63,346 bases of DNA from an uncultured Sutterella sp. Its GTDB lineage: Bacteria; Pseudomonadota; Gammaproteobacteria; Burkholderiales; Burkholderiaceae_F. Location of the stretch: positions 1-63,346 of the forward strand of contig UQYG01000014.1 of assembly GCA_900545275.1 (NCBI GenBank). The letters are read 5' to 3'. Below the pieces are notes generated by a model, which was given only the letters and a program-made list of their open reading frames with translations, did no database searches and was not told the DNA's origin. Below, piece after piece: positions 32,936 to 41,607 of this stretch; positions within the stretch are counted from its first letter, which is position 1; each line of letters starts with the position of its first letter. The position numbers and the translations under genes were made by a program.

Positions 32936-33604
32936 TCACCCGAGAATGCGTGTGCGCGCCTGGTTTTCCGACTGTTGGATGGCGTTTTGGGCGCTGGTCG
33001 CCTTGTCGACGACTTCGCGAAGCGCGTCGATCAATTCGTTGACCTCTTCGGTCGAGGCGCGAAGCATTTCGATTTCGGCCTGAATGTGGGTCTGCGCCGC
33101 CTGGCCGATGCCCGTCGCCAAAGTTTCCCCGGCGCTGAACATCTTGGCGGTGCCCTGAATCGATTCGGCCACAGCTCCGATGCGCTGGGTCTTCGCCGTG
33201 AGCATCGCCGCGCGTTCGGCCGCGTCGTTGATGTTTGCGTTTTCCGACATGGCTTTGCCGGTGCCCGCGATCGAGAGGACCGAGGCGCCGATCGAGATGA
33301 TCGAGGAACAGATCGAACACGCGAACGCGGCCGTCGCCTGACTGCGGATTTCTTCGGCCTGATCGTGGAGCTTGTTCACCGTCGCGACCGTCTGCTCGGC
33401 GCGGACCATGGCGTTGGCGCGCCGCTGCTCTTCGCTGATTTCCGAAATCTTGGCGAGAAGGGCGCTTCCGAGGCTCGCGGAGGCGGCCGTAAGCGGCGGC
33501 AGCGTGAACTCCGACGAAGAGCCCGTCTTTTCGGTCGGCTGCTTCTCTCCGACGACGGGAGCGTTCATTGCGCTTATGGGGGCGTTGCGGATGGAATTAA
33601 TCAT
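32936..33604 (-). CDS. sctB: Minor hydrophobic translocator SctB (YopD/SseD type)
   Basis: A 222-residue secreted translocator with one hydrophobic segment (about 90-115, FACSICSSIISIGASVLSIAG), a preceding coiled coil (ISEEQRRANAMVRAEQ...) and a long C-terminal amphipathic/coiled-coil part (IEMLRASTEEVNELIDALRE). AAGGAGACC precedes the ATG. It follows the SctE gene by 13 bases, and the pair should form the host-membrane pore. Length and architecture fit SseD/EspB/YopD; sequence similarity is loose, as usual. Confidence 0.78.
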   Translation of the reverse strand: MINSIRNAPISAMNAPVVGEKQPTEKTGSSSEFTLPPLTAASASLGSALLAKISEISEEQRRANAMVRAEQTVATVNKLHDQAEEIRSQATAAFACSICSSIISIGASVLSIAGTGKAMSENANINDAAERAAMLTAKTQRIGAVAESIQGTAKMFSAGETLATGIGQAAQTHIQAEIEMLRASTEEVNELIDALREVVDKATSAQNAIQQSENQARTRILG

Positions 33605-33617
33605 GTCGGTCTCCTTC

Positions 33618-34619
33618 TTACGCCGTGGCGGGTGCGTTCGTCAGAACGGCGGCGGTCGTTTGGGCGCAGTTTTGCGAAATTTCCGTCACCTTTTCCATGA
33701 GGTCGTTGGCAACCTCGAGTTCGTGCTCGACGAACTCTTCGGAGGTTTCCATGTCGGCGCGCATGCGCTCGAGGATGGCTTCGATGTCGACCTTGCGCGC
33801 CTTGATCTGTTCGATGTCGTAGTTGATCGAAGCGAGCACGGCGTTCGAGACGCCCGTGCCGACGCCGACGACGCCCTGGCCGATGTTGGTGACGACCGAA
33901 GCCTTGCTCGTGATGTTGAGAAGCTTGGCGCCGATGTCGGTCGCGCTCCTCACGGCCGAGGCGGCCGAACTCGCCGCGGCGCCGCCGAAACTGATCGCGA
34001 CGGCCGCGACCGTGAGCGCCATGTTCATGCCGAAGCCGAACCATTTCGCGTCGCTGTCGCTCAAGCCGAAGACTTTGCCGAGTTCCGTAAATCCGGCCGA
34101 AAGGCTGACTTTGCCGCCCGTCGCTTCCGATACGACGCTGTCGATCGTGAGAAGAAGGGCGGCGACGCCCGCGACGACCAGGGCCGGGTTCCCCATGGCC
34201 GAGCCCGCCGCGATGGTCGCGATCGAGGCGATGAAGCCGAGCGCCATGCCGATGCAGCGAAAGACCTTGCAGATCTTGTCCCAGATCGACTGGTTTTCCT
34301 TCTTGTCGATTTCCTTGGCGATTTCCGCGAGCTTTTCCGAGTACTTCTGATCGATCTCCTGCGCCTGCGAGTCAATCGCGTCGAGTCCTTCGCGAACGCC
34401 CTGACGGCGCATTTCGTTTCCGATCGCCGCGACGAGCCGCTCGATGGACAGGGCGTGCGCGGGCGCTTCGAGCGTCGGAAGGTCCGAGAGGGGGGCGGTT
34501 TCCCCGTCCGCGGCGGGGGGAACGTCCTCAAGCGTGCGGTTCGCAAGCCTCGAGAGGGGATCCGTGAAAGTGACCGAGGGATCGAATCCGGCGGATCCGA
34601 CTTTGTCGATGTTCGTCAT
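33618..34619 (-). CDS. sctE: Major hydrophobic translocator SctE (YopB/SseC type)
   Basis: A 333-residue secreted pore-former with an N-terminal polar region, a coiled coil (about 80-110, DSQAQEIDQKYSEKLAEIAK), two hydrophobic hairpin regions (about 120-165, GMALGFIASIATIAAGSAMG, and about 200-235, ALTVAAVAISFGGAAASSAA) and a C-terminal coiled coil. This is the YopB/SseC/EspD layout. Its start overlaps the stop of the chaperone gene (ATGA), so chaperone and translocator are translationally coupled. Confidence 0.85.
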   Translation of the reverse strand: MTNIDKVGSAGFDPSVTFTDPLSRLANRTLEDVPPAADGETAPLSDLPTLEAPAHALSIERLVAAIGNEMRRQGVREGLDAIDSQAQEIDQKYSEKLAEIAKEIDKKENQSIWDKICKVFRCIGMALGFIASIATIAAGSAMGNPALVVAGVAALLLTIDSVVSEATGGKVSLSAGFTELGKVFGLSDSDAKWFGFGMNMALTVAAVAISFGGAAASSAASAVRSATDIGAKLLNITSKASVVTNIGQGVVGVGTGVSNAVLASINYDIEQIKARKVDIEAILERMRADMETSEEFVEHELEVANDLMEKVTEISQNCAQTTAAVLTNAPATA

Positions 34620-35101
34620 TCTGCTTTCCCTCCCTTGAGAAGCGCAAGGAGCGATTCGGCGCGGCGGTGCACGTCGGCGTGACGGGGATTGGCCTCGTCG
34701 CCGATGCCGAGAAGACCTTCGAGTCCTTCGACGGCCTCCGCCTTTTTGTTCATCTTCAGAAGACAGCGCGCGGCGAAGAAGAGCGGTTCCGGATCGGAGA
34801 GCCCCGTCGTGAGGGCCGCCATCTGATAGGCGTCCGACGCCCCTTCAAAGCGTCCCTGCGCCTGGCGCGAACCGCCGAGCCCCATCCAGTACTTGGGTTC
34901 GTGGGGGTTGTAGAGGCAAAGCGCCCGAAAGAGCGTTTCGGCGTCGGCAAAGCTTTGCGATCCGTAGAGATTGTGCGCGAGCGCGTAGAGCTGTTCGAGC
35001 GTTTCGGGCGAAGTGCCCGTGATCTGCGCGACGGTCGCGCCTTTGCGCACGGCCGCGACGATTCTGTCGACGACTTCCTGGGAAACGATGTGCTTGGTCA
35101 A
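34616..35101 (-). CDS. SycD/LcrH-type TPR translocator chaperone, copy 2
   Basis: A 161-residue class II chaperone with three TPRs (LEQLYALAHNLYGSQSFADAE, YWMGLGGSRQAQGRFEGASDAY, PLFFAARCLLKMNKKAEAVE). TTG is used as start: GGAGG lies eight bases upstream at the right distance and no ATG or GTG fits. The paralogue at 35131-35616 has the same length and aligns throughout. It is coupled by overlap to SctE, so it probably serves that translocator. Confidence 0.85.
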   Translation of the reverse strand: MTKHIVSQEVVDRIVAAVRKGATVAQITGTSPETLEQLYALAHNLYGSQSFADAETLFRALCLYNPHEPKYWMGLGGSRQAQGRFEGASDAYQMAALTTGLSDPEPLFFAARCLLKMNKKAEAVEGLEGLLGIGDEANPRHADVHRRAESLLALLKGGKAE

Positions 35102-35130
35102 AGGAATATCCTCCCGTGTCGGTATCGGTC

Positions 35131-35616
35131 TCAGGGTTTGGGCGCGCCCGAGAGCAGTTCGAGAAGAGCGGCCGCGCGGCTGCGGCATTCGGCCGTGCGC
35201 GCGTCCGAGGGATCGCCCGTTCGCAAAACGGCCTCAAGCCCCGCCTTCGCCTCGTCTTTTTTCTTCATCTGCAGGAAGCACTGCGCGGCGTAGAGGAGGG
35301 GTTCGGGGTCGCCGAGGCCCGAAGCCAGGGCGGCGAGCTGATAGGCGTCGCTTGCCTCGGAGAAGTGTCCGAGGCCCTGTCTCGCGCCGCCCAATCCCAT
35401 CCAGAAGCGGCGGTCCTTGGGGTTCAGAAAGGCGAGCGCTCGAAAGACCGCTTCGGCGTCGCGGAAATTTTCGGCCTTGTAGAGGTCGTGCCCGAGCGCA
35501 TAGAGCGACTCGACGCAGGCGTCGTCGACGGCGGCGATCTCTTTGGCGGTGGGACCGTTTTCGAGGGCTTGCCAAAGGGCGAGCAGAGCCTCGGGGGAAA
35601 GTACGGGTTTCGTCAC
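35131..35616 (-). CDS. SycD/LcrH-type TPR translocator chaperone, copy 1
   Basis: A 161-residue paralogue of the next chaperone (both begin TK..., both contain FRAL, then FWMGLGGARQGLGHFSEASDAYQLAAL-type TPRs). GTG start at 35616 with GGAG eight bases upstream; the longer in-frame reading runs back through the SctA gene and is not credible. Located right after the filament gene, it may serve SctB or SctA while the second copy serves SctE, as with SscA/SscB of SPI-2. Confidence 0.83.
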   Translation of the reverse strand: MTKPVLSPEALLALWQALENGPTAKEIAAVDDACVESLYALGHDLYKAENFRDAEAVFRALAFLNPKDRRFWMGLGGARQGLGHFSEASDAYQLAALASGLGDPEPLLYAAQCFLQMKKKDEAKAGLEAVLRTGDPSDARTAECRSRAAALLELLSGAPKP

Positions 35617-35642
35617 GGTATTTCTCCGTTTGTATGCGGGAA

Positions 35643-36293
35643 TCAACGGCCGGTGAGGATGGCGCGCATCGTGGAGGCGCTTTCCTGAACGGCGGCGTTG
35701 GCGCCCTGCAGATAGCTGTTGTACTGACTGATGAAGTCCTGCAGATAGACCATCAGGGTCTGGGTCTTGCTGCTGATCGACTCCTGGTACTGTGTAAGCG
35801 AGGCGAGGTTGTAGCTCCATTCATCGCTCGAGCAGCTGCTCGCGCTCCCCTTCATGCCGAGCTTGTTCGTGTTCATGTAGCTCACGACCTCCGCGGGGAC
35901 GCCCGAGCCCTTGGCCTCGGCGTCGCGGGCCTTGGTGATCATCTCGGCCGCCTCTTCGGCCTTGTCCTGGATCTGCTCGATCTGCCCCATGTAGTTGACG
36001 GCGTTCTGCCGGCACTGATTGGCGTAGTTCAACTGATAGAGCGCGAAGCGGAACTGGATGCTCCCCTTGAAGGCGATCTCGTCGGGATCCTCGGCAGGCG
36101 CCTGAGTTTGTCCGGCGGATTGCGTGGAATCGGTCGTTTCGGTCTTTTCGCTTTCCTCGGACTTGTCGGGGCCGTCGAGCGGGGAGGCCTTGTTGAGCAG
36201 TGGTTGAAACTGCGAGGTGAGTTGCTCGCGCAGCTTGTCCGCGGTGAGCGACGAGGTGCCGTTCGGGAAAAGATTGAGTTCGGAAATGGCCAT
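35643..36293 (-). CDS. sctA: EspA/SseB-like filament or tip protein (SctA)
   Basis: A 216-residue secreted protein. After a polar N-terminus with Thr/Ser/Glu-rich linker (about 35-75) come two helical regions: FKGSIQFRFALYQLNYANQC and a C-terminal coiled coil (QTLMVYLQDFISQYNSYLQ). The middle VPAEVVSYMNTNKLGMKG resembles the conserved EspA segment LPDEVISYIND, and TLMVY also occurs in Bordetella Bsp22. The best reading is a needle-tip filament protein. First secreted component of the minus block, followed by the two class II chaperones. Confidence 0.7.
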   Translation of the reverse strand: MAISELNLFPNGTSSLTADKLREQLTSQFQPLLNKASPLDGPDKSEESEKTETTDSTQSAGQTQAPAEDPDEIAFKGSIQFRFALYQLNYANQCRQNAVNYMGQIEQIQDKAEEAAEMITKARDAEAKGSGVPAEVVSYMNTNKLGMKGSASSCSSDEWSYNLASLTQYQESISSKTQTLMVYLQDFISQYNSYLQGANAAVQESASTMRAILTGR

Positions 36294-36345
36294 GAGCGAA
36301 ACCTCGGAAAAAGATCGGAAAAGGGACTCGGAGCGGACGGTCCGA

Positions 36346-36627
36346 TCAGATGGAGAGGGCGCCGCGGCGGGCGCGTCCCGCAGGACGGGAGGCGCCCAGG
36401 CCCTGCATTTCCTTTACGGCCGAGCGGCCCGCTTCCTGAGCGCGCTCGACGCTCTTTTGGAGCGCTTCGCGAAGCGCGGGCGGAACCTCTTCGTCTTGGG
36501 CCGGGGGAAGATCCCCTTCGACGCCGAGAGCCTTCTTCGCCTGGTCGAAGGCAACGTTTAGACGGGCGAGTTCGCCCTTCATGCGCTCGAGCGCTTCCTT
36601 TTGCTGCAGCAGTTTGTCTTCCGCCAT
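36346..36627 (-). CDS. Small coiled-coil protein, possible SseA/CesA-type chaperone
   Basis: A 93-residue, highly charged protein with two predicted helices (KLLQQKEALERMKGELARLN and ALREALQKSVERAQEAGRSA) separated by a proline-rich turn. This hairpin layout, its size and its position directly before an EspA/SseB-like gene fit the SseA/CesA chaperones that bind filament proteins. AAGGAGCC precedes the ATG at 36627. First gene of the minus-strand T3SS block. Confidence 0.5.
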   Translation of the reverse strand: MAEDKLLQQKEALERMKGELARLNVAFDQAKKALGVEGDLPPAQDEEVPPALREALQKSVERAQEAGRSAVKEMQGLGASRPAGRARRGALSI

Positions 36628-36962
36628 GACGGCTCCTTTGGCTGGATCGTCCCGAATCGAGGTTCGGAAACGATCGTGAAACATGATCCGGACGACCCGG
36701 AAGAAATTCCCGATCCGAAAAAAGCGGGAGGGGACTATAAAAGATCATTGTAAACGGTGTGCATTCGCTCCGTTCTTTGCGTTTCGGTCGATTGGGAATA
36801 AAAGGAAACGATAGGATGGCCTTCGGTGCGCGGGGGCGTAGGCGGGACGGATTTTGAGGCATAATGGTCGAATGGACGGGAGTAGGCTCAGGCCCCCGCT
36901 CCGCGCGCGGTTTGAGAGATCCCGCGCAGCCTTTCCCCGCGGTTTACACGATAGATGCATCC
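36628..36962. promoter_or_regulatory. Divergent promoter region between the two T3SS blocks
   Basis: 335 bases without a gene between the outward-reading blocks, more A/T-rich than average around 36730-36810. CATAAT (36859-36864) is a candidate -10 for the plus block, though no matching -35 is obvious. GGAAAC (around 36806) resembles an ECF -35, without a convincing partner. The shared regulation of both T3SS blocks must act here. Confidence 0.45.
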
Positions 36963-37433
36963 ATGAATTTTCAAGAAGCCCTGAAGACCCTCACGAACGA
37001 AACCGGTTGGACGATGCCCAAGGCCGGCGCGGACGGGGTCTTTCGCTTTCATCTCGAAGACGGGCTTGACTTCGCTCTTCATTCTCCCGACGGACGACTG
37101 TGCATTCTGACCTCGGACATGGGAGAGGCGCCCTCGGAGAACGAACCCGACTACGCGGAAAAGAGCGATCGTCTCGGGACGGTGTGCGCCGCCCTGATGC
37201 CCTATGGTCGGGCGCGTCTTTGCGCCGACTCGGGACGGCTGCAGCTCGTGCGCGACTTTTCTCTTGACGGCCTTTCCGGCGACGGTGCGGTGCGCGAGGC
37301 GGAGGTTTTTCTCAACGAGGCGGCCCGTTGGAAGAAGACGCTTGAGGGCGCTTCGGGCGCGGCGCCGCGTTCGACCGATTCTCCCTTTTCGCAGTTCGGG
37401 TCCGACTGGTTCGCGCCCGGTCTGAAATTCTGA
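36963..37433 (+). CDS. CesT/SycE-fold type III chaperone
   Basis: A 156-residue acidic protein with the class I chaperone strand pattern: FRFHLEDGLDFALHSPDGRLCILTSDMGEAP near the N-terminus and RLGTVCAALMP/GRLQLVRDFSLDGL later (each read as strands plus helices). ATG at 36963 opens MNFQEALKTL, although no ribosome-binding site is clear. It heads the plus block, and its cargo is not evident. Confidence 0.65.
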   Translation: MNFQEALKTLTNETGWTMPKAGADGVFRFHLEDGLDFALHSPDGRLCILTSDMGEAPSENEPDYAEKSDRLGTVCAALMPYGRARLCADSGRLQLVRDFSLDGLSGDGAVREAEVFLNEAARWKKTLEGASGAAPRSTDSPFSQFGSDWFAPGLKF

Positions 37434-37447
37434 GGGGGCGAATCGTG

Positions 37448-39232
37448 ATGAACCGTCGTTTTCTTTCGTCTCTTCTCGGCGTCGGGGTTGCCTGTCTGCT
37501 CGGCGCGGGCGCCGCGTTGCCCGAGACGGTCCTCTCGGCCGAACTGAAGAAGCCTTTTTCCTATTTCGCCAACGGACATGAGCTCCGCACGGTCCTCACG
37601 GGCTTTGCGAAGACCCAGGGGCTTTCCGTCGCCTTTGACGGCAACGCGGTGAAGGGAAGGGTGAGCGGGCGCTTTCAGCGCGTCGCTCCGAACGACTTCC
37701 TCTCCGCCATGAGCGAAGCCTACGGCGTGGGTCACTACGTTCTCGGGGACACGATTCACTTTTATTCCGCGTCCGACGTTCGCAAGGAATTCCTTACGGT
37801 GCCGAGCGGTTCCGCCAAGGCGCTCGTCGATTCGCTCAAGCGGTCGGGCTTCGTCGCGGCGGAGCTCCCCGTCTCGGTGAACGCCGAAGGGAACATGCTT
37901 ACGTTGAAGGGGCCCGAAGCCTATCTCACGTCGATCCGCGCCGCGGCGGACGCCTATCTTGCCGTGCAGTCCGAGAAGATCGAAATGCGGGTCTTCCCGA
38001 TCCGCCACGCCTGGGCCGACGACATCGAACTCTCGAGCATGGACCGCACCGTCACGGTGCCCGGGATCGCGTCGATCCTGCGCGGCATGGTGCTCGGACA
38101 GTCCGTGGGCGGCACGACCGTCTCGGGCGGCGCCAACGGGCCGGCCCGTGCGGAAAGCGTGCCGAGTCTCGGCGCCGAGGGACTCTCGAGACAAAAGAAG
38201 CGCGATGCGCAGCCCGGGCCCGTCAACGCGACGCCCGTCGCTCAGGGGGCGGTGAGCATCATCGCGGATCCGCGCGTCAACGCCGTGCTCGTCTCCGACT
38301 TCGCCTACCGCATGCCGTATTACGAAGAGGTGATCAAGAGTCTCGACAAACCCGTCGAACTCGTGGAAATTCACGCGGCGATCGTCGACATCGACACGAA
38401 CGCAAGCCGCGAGCTCGGCGTCAACTTCCGCGGCAAGGGCGGCGGCAACTGGCAGGGCGGAGGGTCGCTCGGCTCGGAAAACACGCCCGTGGGAGGCGAC
38501 ACGCCCGGCATCTCGACGGACCTCTCCTCGGGCGGGGCGCTCCTCTCCACGATCTACACGCACGGGTCGGACTACTTCATGGCGAGCATCAACGCGCTCG
38601 AATCGGAAAACGCCGCGCGCATGCTCGGCCGTCCGTCGGTCCTCACCGTCGACAACGTGGAGGCGGTGCTCGAGAACACCACGACCTACTACATTCCGCT
38701 TCGCGGACAGGAGGCGGTGGATCTCTACCGCGTGGAGGCGGGTACGGTCCTGCGCGTGACGCCGCACATCATTCATGAAGGGGGGAAGACCTCGATCAAG
38801 CTCGCCGTGAGCGTGCAGGACGACCAGAACGACGCTTCGTCGGGCTATCAGACGGTGGGAGAGTCGGGCGACACCCTGACGGTGAACCCCATCAAGCAGA
38901 CGAGAATCAACACGCAGGCCATGGTCGAGGCGGGACAGTCGCTTCTGATCGGCGGCTACTACTACGAACAAAAGTCCGAGGGCGACAGCGGCGTTCCGAT
39001 TCTGAAGGACATTCCGATTTTGGGTCACCTCTTCAAGTCGAGCTCGACGAGCGGCCGACAGATGGAGCGGCTCATCCTCATTACGCCGCGCATCGTGACG
39101 GCCGACGGCGACAACGTTCCCGCCCGGGTGAATCAGCCGGGCTTCGGGCGAAACGCCACGGGCGCCGACTACGAATGGAAGGCGCTCCCGCAGGCCGACG
39201 CATCCGCCGACAAGGCGGACGGGGAGGGCTGA
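37448..39232 (+). CDS. sctC: Outer-membrane secretin SctC
   Basis: A 594-residue T3SS secretin forming the outer-membrane ring. Sec signal (NRRFLSSLLGVGVACLLGAG), N0/N1 domains (about 30-200), an N3 domain with NAVLVSDFAYRMPYYEEVIKSLD, and the conserved C-terminal secretin core with GRPSVLTVDNVEAVL and the final VPILKDIPILGHLFK motif. Short GTG alternative three bases upstream. The core and the T3SS context make the call secure. No pilotin gene is nearby. Confidence 0.95.
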   Translation: MNRRFLSSLLGVGVACLLGAGAALPETVLSAELKKPFSYFANGHELRTVLTGFAKTQGLSVAFDGNAVKGRVSGRFQRVAPNDFLSAMSEAYGVGHYVLGDTIHFYSASDVRKEFLTVPSGSAKALVDSLKRSGFVAAELPVSVNAEGNMLTLKGPEAYLTSIRAAADAYLAVQSEKIEMRVFPIRHAWADDIELSSMDRTVTVPGIASILRGMVLGQSVGGTTVSGGANGPARAESVPSLGAEGLSRQKKRDAQPGPVNATPVAQGAVSIIADPRVNAVLVSDFAYRMPYYEEVIKSLDKPVELVEIHAAIVDIDTNASRELGVNFRGKGGGNWQGGGSLGSENTPVGGDTPGISTDLSSGGALLSTIYTHGSDYFMASINALESENAARMLGRPSVLTVDNVEAVLENTTTYYIPLRGQEAVDLYRVEAGTVLRVTPHIIHEGGKTSIKLAVSVQDDQNDASSGYQTVGESGDTLTVNPIKQTRINTQAMVEAGQSLLIGGYYYEQKSEGDSGVPILKDIPILGHLFKSSSTSGRQMERLILITPRIVTADGDNVPARVNQPGFGRNATGADYEWKALPQADASADKADGEG

Positions 39233-39233
39233 T

Positions 39234-40754
39234 ATGCGCGCGGCCGTATTCGAACTCTTCTCGGGACTGCACGCCGGAGCCCGGATCGAACTCACCGAAG
39301 GAGACTGGGTGATCGGATCGGACGATTCGTGCGACCTGATCCTCGCCGACGAGGGCTTTGCGCCCCGTCACGCCTCGGTCTCCGTGAAGTCGGGCGAAGT
39401 CGGCATCGTGACGCTCGACGGCAAGGTGACGACGCTCGAGGGCCGCTCCGTCGCAAACGAAGTCTGGCCCAAGGGGACGGTCCTTCTTTTCGGAACGGTC
39501 GCCGTCGCCTGGGGCGCGTCCGAGGAGTCGGAGGACTATTGGTCGGATTTGCGCTCCCGCTGGCGCGCAACGCTCGCGCCCGCGGCCCCCGCCGCGGAGT
39601 CGAATAACGACGCTGCGCCCGACCGCAAGGTTGAGCGGGACGGTGCGCATCGAGGCGCCGCCGAGACGGCTGTCGAGACCGAATCGAAGCCCGAGGCGCG
39701 AAGAAGGGGGCGCGGCGTTCTCGTCGGGACCGCTCTCTTTCTGGCGGTCCTGCTCGCGGGCGGCTGGACGCTTGCGCGCGACGCCGAGCTTCGCCGGACG
39801 GTCGAAGCGGATTTCGCGAAGACGAATCCCAACGCCGTGACGGCGCTCTATTCGGGCGTCTTCGGCGCCGACGGTCTTCTCGCGCGGTTCGGGTGGCTCT
39901 CGCCCGAGGCGGTCCCCGAAGAAGAGCTCGTCGCGGGTCTGCGCGCGAAACTCTCCGAAGAAGGGTTTGCGAACGTCTCCGCCCGAAAGGCGGGATCGGG
40001 CGTGTGGCACCTTTCGGGCCGGGTTGTCAACGACGCTGAACGCGGACGCCTCGTGAAGCTCGCGCGCTCGCTCACGGTTCCCGCGGTACTCGACGTCGAC
40101 GTCGACACGGACCGCACGGCGCCGTGGCTCGCCGCTCTCGAGGCCCGGGGCTTCCGGTCCGACGTCCGCATGGAAGGGACCGCGCAGGATCCCGTTCTTT
40201 CGGTCGCCGCCTTCATGCGCACGAAGGAGGTCGAAGAAAAGGCCTTCGCCGCCGTCGCCGCGGAGCTCGGCGTCAAACCCGACGCCGCGAAGCGGCGCAT
40301 CCTCTACGAATCCGATCTGAAGCCTCTTTTTGAGAAGGCCTTCAAGGCCGAGGGCGTCAAGGACGTCACGGTCACCTACAACCCCGGGAGCGTAAGCCTT
40401 GCGGCGCCGCTCACCGCCGACGTCCGAGGAAGGCTCGAACGCGCCGTGGCGGGTGTCGAGCGCGAAGCCGGGGTGCCGCTTGGCGTCGCCCTCGTGAACC
40501 GCGAAGCCCGGAAGTCCGCGCCTGCGGCGGCTCCGAAGCAAAGGGCCGGCAAGGACAGCATGACCCCCAACTTCCGCGTGGTCGGCGTCTCGGGCGGAAA
40601 GCTCAAGTTCGTGACGCTCTCCACGGGAGAAAAGGTCTTTGCGGGCGGACGTCTCCCCGGAGGCTTCACGCTCGAAACGATTTCTCACAACCGCTTGGCG
40701 CTCTCGAAGAACGGCAAGCGAATCAACTATCCTCTGAAGGTGAGCAGCAAATGA
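39234..40754 (+). CDS. sctD: Inner-membrane ring protein SctD
   Basis: A 506-residue protein: cytoplasmic FHA-like domain at the N-terminus (GARIELTEGDWVIGSDDSCD), a Ser/Ala linker, one transmembrane helix (about 160-180, VGTALFLAVLLAGGW), then periplasmic ring-building/BON-type repeats. It forms the outer of the two inner-membrane rings and contacts SctC. Starts two bases after the secretin stop and overlaps the next gene by four bases. Confidence 0.9.
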   Translation: MRAAVFELFSGLHAGARIELTEGDWVIGSDDSCDLILADEGFAPRHASVSVKSGEVGIVTLDGKVTTLEGRSVANEVWPKGTVLLFGTVAVAWGASEESEDYWSDLRSRWRATLAPAAPAAESNNDAAPDRKVERDGAHRGAAETAVETESKPEARRRGRGVLVGTALFLAVLLAGGWTLARDAELRRTVEADFAKTNPNAVTALYSGVFGADGLLARFGWLSPEAVPEEELVAGLRAKLSEEGFANVSARKAGSGVWHLSGRVVNDAERGRLVKLARSLTVPAVLDVDVDTDRTAPWLAALEARGFRSDVRMEGTAQDPVLSVAAFMRTKEVEEKAFAAVAAELGVKPDAAKRRILYESDLKPLFEKAFKAEGVKDVTVTYNPGSVSLAAPLTADVRGRLERAVAGVEREAGVPLGVALVNREARKSAPAAAPKQRAGKDSMTPNFRVVGVSGGKLKFVTLSTGEKVFAGGRLPGGFTLETISHNRLALSKNGKRINYPLKVSSK

Positions 40755-40957
40755 GTGAATTCATCTCCGTTGCCGATGTCTGCCCGACCGGGTTCGCCCG
40801 CGAGCAGAAGGAAGTGCGCGACGAAGTGGCGGAAATCGCCTTTCGTCTGCGCCGCGAAATGGACCGCGGCCTCACGCCCGACGAAATGAAGGTCGTGCGT
40901 GAAGAGCTCGAGGCCGCCCAAGCCGCAGAGGAAATCCTCTCGCGCATTTTTGAATGA
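40751..40957 (+). CDS. YscE/SsaE-like small needle co-chaperone
   Basis: A 68-residue helical protein (VRDEVAEIAFRLRREMD and MKVVREELEAAQAAEEILS) at the position and size of YscE, between sctD and the needle gene. In Yersinia YscE with YscG keeps needle subunits monomeric before export; a YscG-like gene follows the needle gene here too. Confidence 0.7.
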   Translation: MSEFISVADVCPTGFAREQKEVRDEVAEIAFRLRREMDRGLTPDEMKVVREELEAAQAAEEILSRIFE

Positions 40958-40967
40958 GGAGACAGTC

Positions 40968-41207
40968 ATGACGGACTCCGTGGGATTCAACATCAACACC
41001 ATGTTTGAACGCGTGGCCGATACGATCGCCGCCAAGGGCGACGAACTCAACGCCACGCTCAACGGCATGGGCGACGAGATCAGCGATCAGGACATGCTCA
41101 AGATGCAGTTCCAGCTCAATCAGTACAACACGATGCTCGAAATGGCCTCGACCGTTTCGAAGGCGCTCACTGACGAAGCCAAGCAGATCGCGCAGCGCGC
41201 GAACTGA
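40968..41207 (+). CDS. sctF: Needle subunit SctF
   Basis: A 79-residue protein with the needle-subunit design: a short N-terminal polar part and two amphipathic helices around a turn, ending QLNQYNTMLEMASTVSKALTDEAKQI, where Q-x3-Y-N-x4-S-x3-K is the usual needle signature. The ATG follows GAGGAGACAGTC. Longer in-frame reading from 40899 overlaps the YscE-like gene and is rejected. Confidence 0.9.
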   Translation: MTDSVGFNINTMFERVADTIAAKGDELNATLNGMGDEISDQDMLKMQFQLNQYNTMLEMASTVSKALTDEAKQIAQRAN

Positions 41208-41230
41208 GGCCGGGATTCTAGGAGAACGAC

Positions 41231-41587
41231 ATGCTTACCGCATCCGAAATCACCCGGCTGCTCGACGTGGCCAACGCCGGCGTTCAGCGCGGCGAAGTCG
41301 CGCTTGCGCGCAAGGTCTACCAAGGGATCCTCGCGGGTCGCCCCGACCACGTGCCCACGCTCGTAAGCCTTGCGATGAGCCATATCGCCGTGGGGCAGTA
41401 TGGGGAGGCCGATGGGATCCTCGCAAAGGTGCTCGAAGCGCACCCCGAAGACCCCGACGCGCTCGTCTATCTGGGCCTGAGCGCCTTCCTTGCCGGACGC
41501 AAGGACGAAGCGCGCGGCATCTTCGCGAAGGTTCCCGAAGGCACGCACGCCCGAGCGATGGCCGACGCGCTTTCGGCCGAGCATTGA
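41231..41587 (+). CDS. sctG: YscG-like TPR needle chaperone (SctG)
   Basis: A 118-residue TPR protein with helices LLDVANAGVQRGEVALARKVYQ, TLVSLAMSHIAVGQYGEAD and ALVYLGLSAFLAGRKDEAR. Directly downstream of sctF, as YscG is in Yersinia. With the YscE-like protein it should sequester the SctF C-terminal helix. A good AGGAGAACGAC site precedes the ATG. Confidence 0.8.
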   Translation: MLTASEITRLLDVANAGVQRGEVALARKVYQGILAGRPDHVPTLVSLAMSHIAVGQYGEADGILAKVLEAHPEDPDALVYLGLSAFLAGRKDEARGIFAKVPEGTHARAMADALSAEH

Positions 41588-41607
41588 CGGTTCGGGAGTG
41601 ACGGACC

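Noticed and set aside
36628..36962. ECF-type (BtrS-like) promoter for the T3SS blocks
   Set aside because: A GGAAAC-like box can be picked out, but no matching -10 at the right spacing, and no ECF sigma gene lies in the window.
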